From an uncultured Bacilli bacterium (GTDB lineage: Bacteria > Bacillota_I > Bacilli_A > RF39 > UBA660): a stretch of 64,000 bases of DNA. The position numbers and the translations under genes are program-made. Numbering within the stretch: position 1 is the stretch's first letter; each line of letters begins with the position of its first letter. The notes below the pieces were generated by a model, which was not told the DNA's origin, did not search any database, and was given only the letters and a program-made list of their open reading frames with translations. Location: NCBI GenBank assembly GCA_934098395.1, contig CAKOOM010000003.1, positions 1-64,000 of the forward strand. The letters are read 5' to 3'. Below, one piece after another: positions 32,820-40,730 of the stretch.

Positions 32820-32848
32820 TTTACATACTTCGACATATTTGATATAAT
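32820..32848 (+). promoter_or_regulatory. Promoter with embedded Spo0A box
   Basis: TTTACA (32820-32825), 17 nt, TATAAT (32843-32848). TTCGACA (an exact reverse 0A box) occupies 32829-32835, inside the spacer, where bound Spo0A would affect RNA polymerase. Confidence 0.6.
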
Positions 32849-32901
32849 TGAGTAAATAATAGAAAGTAGCAAAAATATTATCTTGCTAAATGGAGGTAAA
32901 A

Positions 32902-34554
32902 GTGAAAAAGAAATTTAGTTTATTAGTAGTATTTATATGTTTATTCTCTATGTCATCAACATTAGTGCAAGCATCTGAAGAATGTGGGTGGAGATATTTC
33001 AGCAGTTATGGAGGCTATGTAAAATATTATCGTAATAGTTGGGCTCCCACACTTTGTTATCCAGGAAGCTCCTCATTAGCATCGGCTAGAGGGATAAAAG
33101 GTGCCAATGGGTGGAATACGATAGCAAGTTCGGTCACCTGTGATGTTAATTCAGGATGTAAGTATCAATATAAAGGAAAAAATTATGAAGTGGCTTGCAT
33201 TGGTGGTGCTATATATAAGGCATCTTCAACAAATAAATCGACAACATTGCAAACAAAATTCAGTCAAAATGGATATCACTGTATTAATGCATGGTTTGAT
33301 ACCCCAGCAGGAAGTGGCGCATTTAAAACAGTAACTAAAGAAGAAGGGCAGTGTTTAAAAAGAAAAAAAGGCGGCGGCTATACTATGTTTAGTAAAGGCA
33401 GTAAGTATTCAATTGGAGATTACGGCTATGAAGAGGTAGAAATAGAAAAGTGTAGTAAAAAAGCTGACTCTTCAAATCCTTCAAACCCTTCAACCCCTTC
33501 AAGTGGTGATGGCTGTCAAGATAACAATTTATATCAAACATGTCGTGGTACCAATGTAAAAAATTTACAAATAAAACTCGAAGCGGTTCAAAAATGTGGA
33601 ATCGACATAGATGGTAGTTATGGACCAAGTACAAAATCATGCGTAATAGCATTCCAAAAAGCAAGCGGACTTGATGCTGATGGCTATGCAGGACCAAAAA
33701 CAATTAGTGCTCTTGATGCTGCATATACTAAACTTCAAAAAGAAAACTCAGATAAAACGGCGCAAGAAGGTAAATTTTTAAAAGTTTATAATATTACTTA
33801 TGACACAAATGGCGGAACATTTGCCAATGGAGAAACCAAAAGAGCTGTATACTATATTGAAAATGAATCTACAATAGCTCCAGCAACAATTCCTGGTAAA
33901 AAAGGATATAAATTTGTTGGTTGGTATAATGGTAGTGAAAAATATGTTTTTGGTAATAAATTAAGTGGAAATATAAATTTAACAGCAAAATATGAAAAAT
34001 CATCAACTACAAAATATTGTCTTGAAGGAGATATATTAGATATTGATAACAATCAATGTATAACGTTACAAGAATTCTCTGACGAAGACGCAATTAAATT
34101 TTATATGACCGGAAACAATAAAAAGCAAACAATTCAAACAATTTTTAATGCTACGAGAAGCTGTCCAAATAATGTTTATACAGTTACCGAAAAAGATGCA
34201 GTCGGGTCAAATAACACAGTAGTTTGTGATGGCGATAATGGTTACATGAGAGATACGTGGAGAGCGGCTTGGAACTGTTATGATGATACACAGTGCCCGT
34301 TATCAGGCAGTGCTGATTGCAATGAAACATTTAGAGGAACTTGCTATGCAGCATATTCTCCTGGAGATACAGCTTTAGCTGAAGAACCTGACTCAGATAA
34401 CAAAACAGGGTATACCCAAACAATAAAAACAAATGCTACAGAAAGTCCACAAACAGGTGGTGGCATAATAGCATTAATATTAGTAACACTAAGTATTGTT
34501 GGATTAGCAATATATTGTTACAATGTATACAATAAAAAAAGCGAAGAAGTATAG
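32902..34554 (+). CDS. Secreted wall-anchored protein: PG-binding domain, Flg_new repeat, SPQTG anchor
   Basis: 550 residues. The GTG at 32902 (VKKKFSLLVVF) follows GGAGG by 5 nt; the ATG at 32890 contains that Shine-Dalgarno sequence. Signal peptide to about residue 25 (LVQAS|EE). A Cys-rich N-terminal domain is followed by a Ser/Asn/Pro linker and a peptidoglycan_binding_1 domain ('GIDIDGSYGPSTKSCVIAFQK', quoted in part). Then come a Listeria-Bacteroides repeat (YDTNGGTF...GYKFVGWYNG...NINLTAKYE), a second Cys-rich region, and a C-terminus of SPQTGGG, membrane helix and KK: a variant LPXTG sorting signal. Probably the wall-exposed first component of the secretion locus downstream. Confidence 0.78.
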   Translation: MKKKFSLLVVFICLFSMSSTLVQASEECGWRYFSSYGGYVKYYRNSWAPTLCYPGSSSLASARGIKGANGWNTIASSVTCDVNSGCKYQYKGKNYEVACIGGAIYKASSTNKSTTLQTKFSQNGYHCINAWFDTPAGSGAFKTVTKEEGQCLKRKKGGGYTMFSKGSKYSIGDYGYEEVEIEKCSKKADSSNPSNPSTPSSGDGCQDNNLYQTCRGTNVKNLQIKLEAVQKCGIDIDGSYGPSTKSCVIAFQKASGLDADGYAGPKTISALDAAYTKLQKENSDKTAQEGKFLKVYNITYDTNGGTFANGETKRAVYYIENESTIAPATIPGKKGYKFVGWYNGSEKYVFGNKLSGNINLTAKYEKSSTTKYCLEGDILDIDNNQCITLQEFSDEDAIKFYMTGNNKKQTIQTIFNATRSCPNNVYTVTEKDAVGSNNTVVCDGDNGYMRDTWRAAWNCYDDTQCPLSGSADCNETFRGTCYAAYSPGDTALAEEPDSDNKTGYTQTIKTNATESPQTGGGIIALILVTLSIVGLAIYCYNVYNKKSEEV

Positions 34555-34576
34555 AGAAAGTTTTCTATACTTCTTT
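34544..34576 (+). terminator. Terminator after the wall protein
   Basis: AAGAAGTATAGA...TCTATACTTCTT stem spanning the stop codon, then TTAAATT (weak T tract). Confidence 0.6.
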
Positions 34577-34663
34577 AAATTAATTAAAACATAAAAGATA
34601 AAAATTGTTTTTATTCATATTTTATGATATAATCTATAAATGCAAAGGAAAGAAGGTGTCAAA

Positions 34664-35935
34664 ATGTTCGTAGATGAAATTACCTTAGAATTAGAAGCTG
34701 GTCGCGGTGGCGATGGATGTATGGCTTTTTTAAGAGAAAAGTTTGTTCCAATGGGTGGACCAAATGGTGGAACCGGAGGAAAAGGAGCAGATATTATTTT
34801 TAAAGCCGATGAAGGATTAAAAACCTTGGTGGATCTAAGATATATGAAAAATGTTAAGGGGTCTCCAGGATTAAACGGTGAAGGTAAAAATAAAAATGGA
34901 AAATATGCTGAAAATAAAATAATTAAAGTTCCTGTCGGTACTACAGTTAAAGATTTTGATACCGGTATGGTTATTGCAGATTTAACAAAAAATAATGAAG
35001 AAGTAATTGTTGCATATGGTGGTAGAGGTGGCCGCGGAAATGTAGCATTAGCTACAAGAAATAATCCTTGCCCATCATTTGCCGAACGTGGTGAACCAGG
35101 GGAAGTAAGAAAAATAAAAGTAGAATTACGTATGTTAGCCGATGTTGGATTAGTAGGTATGCCAAGTGTAGGAAAATCAACCATTCTTTCCATGATAACA
35201 AATGCTAATCCAAAAATAGCATCATATCACTTTACAACATTATCTCCAAATCTTGGGGTGGTATCTACTAAAGATAGATATAATTATGTTATTGCTGATT
35301 TACCTGGATTAATTGAGGGAGCCAGCGAAGGAACTGGCTTAGGTCATAAATTCTTAAAACACATCGAAAGAACTAAAATAATAGCTCATGTAATAGATAT
35401 GTCTGCATCAGAAGGTAGAGATCCATATGAAGATTATAAAATAATTAGAAAAGAACTTGAAGAATTTAGCCCTAAACTATTAACTAAAAAAGAAATAATT
35501 ATAGCCAATAAAATGGATATTGAATCTTCAAAAGAAAATCTGAATAAATTTAAGGAAAAAGTTAAAAAAGAAGTATATGAAATATCAGCAATTAACAATC
35601 AAAATTTAGATCAAATAATAAATGTTTTAGCAGATTTAGTAAAGAATACTGAATCAGATATCTTATATGATGAAGACATTCAGGAAAGTCATGTGTTATA
35701 TAAATTTAAAAAAGAAAAACCATTCACTATAATAAAAGAAGGAAATGTCTATACTATAAAAGGCGGTAAAGTTGAAAAAATATTTAACATGATAAACTTT
35801 AACACTGAAGAAGCTATATCTCGCTTTGCTAAGAAACTAAGAAGTATGGGTGTTGATGAAGAACTAGAAAAGCAAGGTATTCAAGAAGGGGATATTGTAA
35901 GAATTTTAGATTATGAGTTTGAATACACAAAATAA
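34664..35935 (+). CDS. obg: Obg/CgtA GTPase
   Basis: Essential ribosome-assembly and stress GTPase. Glycine-rich Obg domain (1 to about 158: 'LEAGRGGDGCMAFLREKFVP', 'GGRGGRGNVALATRNNP'), then the G domain with GMPSVGKST (P-loop), DLPGLIEGASEGTGLG (G3/switch II) and NKMD (G4), then the C-terminal OCT domain. 423 residues. The start at 34664 (MFVDEITLELEAG) follows AAGGTG; an in-frame ATG 24 nt upstream is poorer. In Bacillus obg follows rpmA; here about 5 kb of other genes intervene and it stands inside the secretion locus. Confidence 0.98.
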   Translation: MFVDEITLELEAGRGGDGCMAFLREKFVPMGGPNGGTGGKGADIIFKADEGLKTLVDLRYMKNVKGSPGLNGEGKNKNGKYAENKIIKVPVGTTVKDFDTGMVIADLTKNNEEVIVAYGGRGGRGNVALATRNNPCPSFAERGEPGEVRKIKVELRMLADVGLVGMPSVGKSTILSMITNANPKIASYHFTTLSPNLGVVSTKDRYNYVIADLPGLIEGASEGTGLGHKFLKHIERTKIIAHVIDMSASEGRDPYEDYKIIRKELEEFSPKLLTKKEIIIANKMDIESSKENLNKFKEKVKKEVYEISAINNQNLDQIINVLADLVKNTESDILYDEDIQESHVLYKFKKEKPFTIIKEGNVYTIKGGKVEKIFNMINFNTEEAISRFAKKLRSMGVDEELEKQGIQEGDIVRILDYEFEYTK

Positions 35936-35941
35936 AAAAAC

Positions 35942-35982
35942 ATGTCAAGAAAGCACTTAAGATATTTGCTAATTCTTGACAT
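35942..35982 (+). promoter_or_regulatory. Inverted repeat over a promoter -35 box
   Basis: ATGTCAAGAA (35942-35951) and TTCTTGACAT (35973-35982) form perfect 10-bp arms; the right arm contains the TTGACA of the next promoter. No T-run follows, so an operator is more likely than a terminator. Confidence 0.45.
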
Positions 35983-36004
35983 CTATTAAAAAATATTATA
36001 TTAT
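35976..36004 (+). promoter_or_regulatory. Promoter of the VirB2-like/T4SS operon
   Basis: TTGACA (35976-35981), 17 nt, TATTAT (35999-36004), 12 nt before AGAGGAGGAGC. Confidence 0.8.
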
Positions 36005-36028
36005 ATAATCAAGAAGAGGAGGAGCAAT

Positions 36029-36349
36029 ATGTTATTTTTAGATCAATGTGATAATTTAATGCCAATAATAAGACTTATTAGAGATGGAATAATTCCATTA
36101 ATTCAAATCGGAATACCTATTATATTAATTATATTAGGTATGTTAGACTTAGGGAAGGCAGTAGTTGCTTCAAAAGAAGATGAAATTAAAGCTGCTCAAA
36201 AACTATTAGTTAAAAGAGCAATTTATGCTCTTGCAATTTTCTTTGTCGTATTAATAGTACAAGTAGTATTTGGACTATTAAGTAGCACAGGAGATTCACA
36301 AATTGAAAATCAAGGTGCTAATTGGCAGACTTGTTGGAATAAGAAATAA
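36029..36349 (+). CDS. VirB2/TrbC-like small membrane protein (T4SS pilin candidate)
   Basis: 106 residues with two membrane helices: 'LIQIGIPIILIILGMLDLG' and 'AIYALAIFFVVLIVQVVFG', joined by a charged loop KAVVASKEDEIKAAQKLL. This two-helix plan with a short polar loop is that of VirB2/TrbC-type pilins of Gram-positive type IV secretion systems. No cleavable signal is obvious. The C-terminal half of the next gene is a paralogue of this protein. Very strong GAGGAGGAG ribosome-binding site. Followed by a terminator, so it can be made in excess over downstream genes, as a pilin would be. Confidence 0.65.
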   Translation: MLFLDQCDNLMPIIRLIRDGIIPLIQIGIPIILIILGMLDLGKAVVASKEDEIKAAQKLLVKRAIYALAIFFVVLIVQVVFGLLSSTGDSQIENQGANWQTCWNKK

Positions 36350-36360
36350 TATAAAAATAG

Positions 36361-36391
36361 TAGAAAAAGATATATCTTTTTCTATTTTTTT
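36361..36391 (+). terminator. Terminator after the VirB2-like gene
   Basis: TAGAAAAAGATATATCTTTTTCTA palindrome (two 12-nt arms) followed by six to seven T. Confidence 0.85.
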
Positions 36392-36440
36392 ATGATATAA
36401 TATATGCATGATATTTTACCTTTTAAGGAGTGAAAACTTT

Positions 36441-37328
36441 ATGAAACATAAAAAAAGTATATATATATTAATTATTGCAATTGTTACTATAGCTTTAGGG
36501 AACAATAAAGTGTATGCAGCATTTGGTGATGGATCAACTGCAGATAACGTGCAACAAGCAACAACTCAAAAAAGTGGTAATAAATGTTATTATATACCAA
36601 CAAATACAAAAGAAGATTTATTTGTTAAAGTGATAATTTGGAAAACTTCAGATTCGAATGGTACATGTGGCTATGATTATTGCTCGACACCAACAATAGA
36701 AAAATATGGAAAAAGTTATACATCTAAAACAGCTATGCTTGCTAATTATAATTTTGATTATAAATATAATAAACAAACAATTTCAAAATATTCAAAAAAC
36801 GCAGATAAGTGTCCAAAGTATGCTTATTCTGTTCAAGATGATGATTACAAAATATATGTAACAGATAGTCTTTCAGATGTTGAAAATATGTCAAGTCTTG
36901 CGAAAGATAAAAAAATATATTTAGCTACGGCATACAACTCGAATGGAAGTAAAGTTACAGAAGAACAATATAATAAAAAATTCAAAGGCACAACAATAGA
37001 ATGGAAAGATGAACCAATAAGCTGCACTGAATTGTTTGGTCCTAAAAAAGGGCAACCTGGTTATGAACAAGGGTTACGTTCATTAATTGATGAAATTCTT
37101 GGATATGTAAGAATAATTGTTCCAATCTTAATAATTCTATTAGGGACAATAGATTTAGCAAAAGCAGTAATAGCTTCAAAAGAAGATGAAATGAAGAAAG
37201 CACAAAGTACATTTGTAAAAAGATTAATTGTTGGATTAGCAATTTTCTTTGTTCCAGTATTTGTAGATATAATAATGGATTTAGCTGAAATAGTATGGGC
37301 TGGCGATTATTCTAGCTGCGATCTTTAA
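36441..37328 (+). CDS. Secreted domain fused to a VirB2-like two-helix domain
   Basis: 295 residues. The start at 36441 (MKHKKSIYILIIAIVTIALG) follows AAGGAGTG. A signal helix with 'VYAAFGDGS' at its end is followed by an extracytoplasmic domain with six or more cysteines (about 35-195). The last 100 residues (RIIVPILIILLGTIDLAKAV, then IASKEDEMKKAQSTFVKR and a second helix) repeat the whole 36029 protein. It looks like a minor or adhesin-tipped pilin-type component, or a membrane-anchored adaptor. No named family. Confidence 0.6.
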   Translation: MKHKKSIYILIIAIVTIALGNNKVYAAFGDGSTADNVQQATTQKSGNKCYYIPTNTKEDLFVKVIIWKTSDSNGTCGYDYCSTPTIEKYGKSYTSKTAMLANYNFDYKYNKQTISKYSKNADKCPKYAYSVQDDDYKIYVTDSLSDVENMSSLAKDKKIYLATAYNSNGSKVTEEQYNKKFKGTTIEWKDEPISCTELFGPKKGQPGYEQGLRSLIDEILGYVRIIVPILIILLGTIDLAKAVIASKEDEMKKAQSTFVKRLIVGLAIFFVPVFVDIIMDLAEIVWAGDYSSCDL

Positions 37329-37349
37329 AAAAGCAAAGGAGTGATAAAA

Positions 37350-39833
37350 ATGCAAATATTATTTTCAGTTACAGAATCGTTAAATGAATTGTGTGCATGG
37401 ATATGTGGTATTGTATATCAACTTATTGCAAAAATATATGAAATCTTTTTCGAAATAGCAGAGGTAAATATTTTAACAAAGGACGATCTTAGCGGTCTAT
37501 ATAATAGAGTTACAATGATACTAACAATAATTATGACTTTTTACATTGTATTTGAGTTAGTAAAATATGTAATAGAACCTGATAAAATTAGTGATAAAGA
37601 AAGCGGTGCCGGAAAAATAGCTACAAAAATTATGATTGTAATTGTTTTAATAGCATTTGTACCTACAATTTTCACAATAGCATTTGATTTCCAAAAAAGG
37701 ATACTTGAAAATGACATAATATCAAAAATTGTATTAGGTACATCACAAGAAAAAGCATCAGTAGATAAACAAGGAAGAATATTTTCATCTAATGTTTTAA
37801 GAGTGTTTTACTATGTTGATCCAGATGCTGGAATGGATGATTCTGGTGTATCAGAAGATTGTGGTGGAATGACATGTGAAAATATTGTCAACAGTAATTT
37901 ATCTGGCTTAGCTACAAACGGAGAAATTCCATATATGAACAAAGGATTAACAGAAACTAATTCTATAACTGTTGATAATGAAAAAGTAGAAATGTATAAA
38001 ATACATTTTGATGGATTCATTGCAGCAGCAGTAGGAGTTTTTATGGTATACATTTTAGTTTTATATTGTGTTGATGTAGGTAAAAGATGGGTACAATTGA
38101 TATTTTTACAAATAATATCCCCAATACCAATAATTAGCTATTTATCACCAAAAAAAGATGGCATGTTTCAAAAATGGTGTAAACAATGTTTAACTACATA
38201 TTTAGATTTATTTATAAGAATAGTATTAATATATTTTGTTTTAGTAATATGCAGAATATTAACAAATGCCGATTTAGGTTTTGCAAAAAATTCAGGTTGG
38301 GTATATGTGTTTATAGTTTTGGGACTATTGATGTTCGCTCAAAATGCACCAAAATTATTACAAGAATTATTCCCAAGTATGGGAGCAGCATCAGGAAACT
38401 TCGGACTAAAAGCTGGAGATCGTGTTGCACCAATGGCAGCCAGAGCAATCGGAGCAGGTTTAGGAGCAACAGCATTGGTAAAAAGTGCCCTTGCTAGAGG
38501 TGTAAATACAGCAAGAAGAAACAGGGAAAATAGAGATAAAAGAGAAGACGCATTAAATGCCTTTAATGAAGCACAGAAAGGTTATGATGCAGCAAGACAA
38601 CAATCGAAAAGAAATATAAATGCTGCTAAAACTAAATATAGAGATTTAAAAAACAGAGGAGCATCTAAAGAACAACTAAAAGCCGCAAAAGATCAAATGA
38701 AGGCGGACAAAGCAGCAGATGCAAAAGAAGTAAGAGCTGCGAAATTAAACAGAGACGGCAAACAAGCTGATTATAAAAATAAAGCATATAAATCAATTGC
38801 TGGAAATGCATTATCTGGAGCATTGAGCGGTGGTATGCAAGGTATGAAAGCTGGATTTGGAGCTACAAAACTTGAAGATATTGGAAAGAAAGTAAGTGAA
38901 GGATATAAAAACACCCAATCATCAATTGATGCTAGAGAAAAATGGTTAGATGCAGGTGGTGGAAGTACAGTTGATAGAATAATTACTGGTGCCGCTCAAA
39001 AAGTTGGAATTTCAACCGCAGCAAATAGAATTGAAGCAGAGGTAAAACAACTTGAAGGTCAAGCAAAGGCACAGGAAGCTTTAGCAACTGTTGAAGCAGA
39101 TGTAAAAACAAAAGGTGACGGTGCGGAAGATAGATTGAAAGATAAAATAGGGGAGTTAAAATTAAAACCAAGAGATGGTGCAAAAATAAAAACAGGTTTA
39201 GTAGGAAGTGACGGAAAAGAAATGTATGCTGAATTTGGTAAATCTGATACATTAGCAACGATTGATCGTAAATATAAAGCTAAGGCAGCTGCAGCAAAAT
39301 CAGCATCAGACGCTGCGACAAAAAAATATCAAGAACTTCAAGAACAAGGGGCATCACAAGAAAAACTAGCACAAGCCCGTGAAGAAAGTGAAAGATTGGC
39401 AATGGAAGCACAAAATGCTGAGTTTGCATCAACACAAATAACTAAAAATGCAGCAAGAGAAGAATTTACACAAATTTTAAATAAAGAAAATCCTCAAGAA
39501 GAAAAAGATTTTGACCAAGTTGCAGTTCAAAAAGTATTAGACCTTAAAAAGAGTATTGAAGTTGCAAGAAGTAATCCATCTACAATAGCCGAACTTAAAA
39601 AGATAGCATTAGATAAAGATGATAAGTTCACAGAAGAAGATTTTAATGCATTTATGACTGGAAAATTTGAAGACTTTGATCAATTTGATAGGGTAAAGGT
39701 AAGACTAATTAATATATCTAACGAAAGAAAAAGACAAGCTGAACTTATTAAAGAACAACAACGTAAATTGCAAGCAAGTAGTGCTACGGATGCAGCTAAA
39801 GCAAACGAAGGATATTATGGCGGAAACAAATAA
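37350..39833 (+). CDS. VirB6/TrbL-like polytopic membrane protein with long cytoplasmic coil
   Basis: 827 residues. The N-terminal 350 residues have about seven membrane helices ('VTMILTIIMTFYIVFELVKY', 'IMIVIVLIAFVPTIFTIAF', 'FIAAAVGVFMVYILVLYCV', 'ISPIPIISYL', 'WVYVFIVLGLLMFAQNAP'), the VirB6/TrbL layout of T4SS inner-membrane channels. From about 370 onward the protein is an Ala/Lys/Glu/Gln-rich coiled coil that may reach the ATPases. Alanine is often GCA, unlike dnaK or virD4 here, hinting at a different history. The ATG at 37350 follows AAAGGAGTG. Confidence 0.75.
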   Translation: MQILFSVTESLNELCAWICGIVYQLIAKIYEIFFEIAEVNILTKDDLSGLYNRVTMILTIIMTFYIVFELVKYVIEPDKISDKESGAGKIATKIMIVIVLIAFVPTIFTIAFDFQKRILENDIISKIVLGTSQEKASVDKQGRIFSSNVLRVFYYVDPDAGMDDSGVSEDCGGMTCENIVNSNLSGLATNGEIPYMNKGLTETNSITVDNEKVEMYKIHFDGFIAAAVGVFMVYILVLYCVDVGKRWVQLIFLQIISPIPIISYLSPKKDGMFQKWCKQCLTTYLDLFIRIVLIYFVLVICRILTNADLGFAKNSGWVYVFIVLGLLMFAQNAPKLLQELFPSMGAASGNFGLKAGDRVAPMAARAIGAGLGATALVKSALARGVNTARRNRENRDKREDALNAFNEAQKGYDAARQQSKRNINAAKTKYRDLKNRGASKEQLKAAKDQMKADKAADAKEVRAAKLNRDGKQADYKNKAYKSIAGNALSGALSGGMQGMKAGFGATKLEDIGKKVSEGYKNTQSSIDAREKWLDAGGGSTVDRIITGAAQKVGISTAANRIEAEVKQLEGQAKAQEALATVEADVKTKGDGAEDRLKDKIGELKLKPRDGAKIKTGLVGSDGKEMYAEFGKSDTLATIDRKYKAKAAAAKSASDAATKKYQELQEQGASQEKLAQAREESERLAMEAQNAEFASTQITKNAAREEFTQILNKENPQEEKDFDQVAVQKVLDLKKSIEVARSNPSTIAELKKIALDKDDKFTEEDFNAFMTGKFEDFDQFDRVKVRLINISNERKRQAELIKEQQRKLQASSATDAAKANEGYYGGNK

Positions 39834-39865
39834 TATTTTAAGAATAAAAAGGAGCGTGATGCTTT

Positions 39866-40195
39866 ATGGATAACAATTATGGTAGTTTAGTGCCAGCAAA
39901 TACAAAAAAATCAATGCTTTGGTTTGGAATACTAAGGCCTTTACCAGATGCATTAATATTAGGAATTGGAGTGCTTTTGACAATACTAGCATTATTAGTC
40001 GTAGGAAATGCAAGTGTATGGGTATTACTTTTGGTATGTATGCCCATGCTTCTTGCTGTATTATTAGTAATGCCAATCCCTAATTATCATAATACACTGG
40101 TAGCTATTCAAAGTATTATTAGATTTTATAGTGAAAGAAGAAATTATATATGGAAGGGTTGGTGTGCAATAAATGAGTACAAAGGCGACAAATAG
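39866..40195 (+). CDS. VirB3/PrgI-like small T4SS membrane protein
   Basis: 109 residues: short cytoplasmic start, two adjacent membrane helices at about 28-70 ('ALILGIGVLLTILALLVVG', 'VWVLLLVCMPMLLAVLLV'), then a conserved-looking soluble tail 'NYHNTLVAIQSIIRFYSERR'. This matches the PrgI/TcpF-type VirB3 equivalents that are encoded just before VirB4 in Gram-positive T4SS. It overlaps the next gene by 23 nt. AAAGGAGCGTG ribosome-binding site. Confidence 0.72.
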   Translation: MDNNYGSLVPANTKKSMLWFGILRPLPDALILGIGVLLTILALLVVGNASVWVLLLVCMPMLLAVLLVMPIPNYHNTLVAIQSIIRFYSERRNYIWKGWCAINEYKGDK

Positions 40196-40730
40196 TAAAT
40201 ATACTGAAGATTGGATTCCAGTAAAAAACATTGCCAACGGAATGATTGAGTTGGATAATAAATATAAAGTTGCTGGCGTCAAAATAAGACCAAGAAATAT
40301 CTTTATTTTAGATCAAGTAACTCAAAACAATATTCTTGCATCATTAAAGAACTTTTATGACACAATAGATTTTGAGTTTTGGTTAATATCAGCAGATAGA
40401 CCTGTTGATATATCTAATTATTTAGCAACATTACAAATACAATATAATCAAATTCAAGATCCAAGAATAAAAAAAATAATAAGTCAAGATATAGAAAAAG
40501 CTAATGATTTTATGAGAGACAACATAACAGATACAGAATATTACATTTTGTTTAAAGAAAAAAATATTGACTTATTACAAAAGAGATTACGCACCATAAT
40601 GATGGGATTATCAAATAGTGGTCTCGATTCAATTCAAGCATCAAATGATGATTTACGTGTAATACTTGATAATTTCTTAAATGGGGGAATGAATACAGAT
40701 AGTAAGGCGGTGTTGCCAAGTGAATATTAA
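40173..40730 (+). CDS. VirB4 N-terminal domain encoded as a separate gene
   Basis: 185 residues with no membrane helix or P-loop: 'DWIPVKNIANGMIELDNKYK', 'VAGVKIRPRNIFILDQVTQ', and an alpha/beta region like the N-terminal module of Gram-positive VirB4 proteins. It ends 11 nt inside the following ATPase gene, which lacks exactly this module, and together they give about 780 residues, the normal VirB4 length. So VirB4 is split, with coupled translation. An old frameshift is possible, but a proper GTG start with upstream AAGGCGGTG exists for the second part. Confidence 0.65.
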   Translation: MSTKATNSKYTEDWIPVKNIANGMIELDNKYKVAGVKIRPRNIFILDQVTQNNILASLKNFYDTIDFEFWLISADRPVDISNYLATLQIQYNQIQDPRIKKIISQDIEKANDFMRDNITDTEYYILFKEKNIDLLQKRLRTIMMGLSNSGLDSIQASNDDLRVILDNFLNGGMNTDSKAVLPSEY

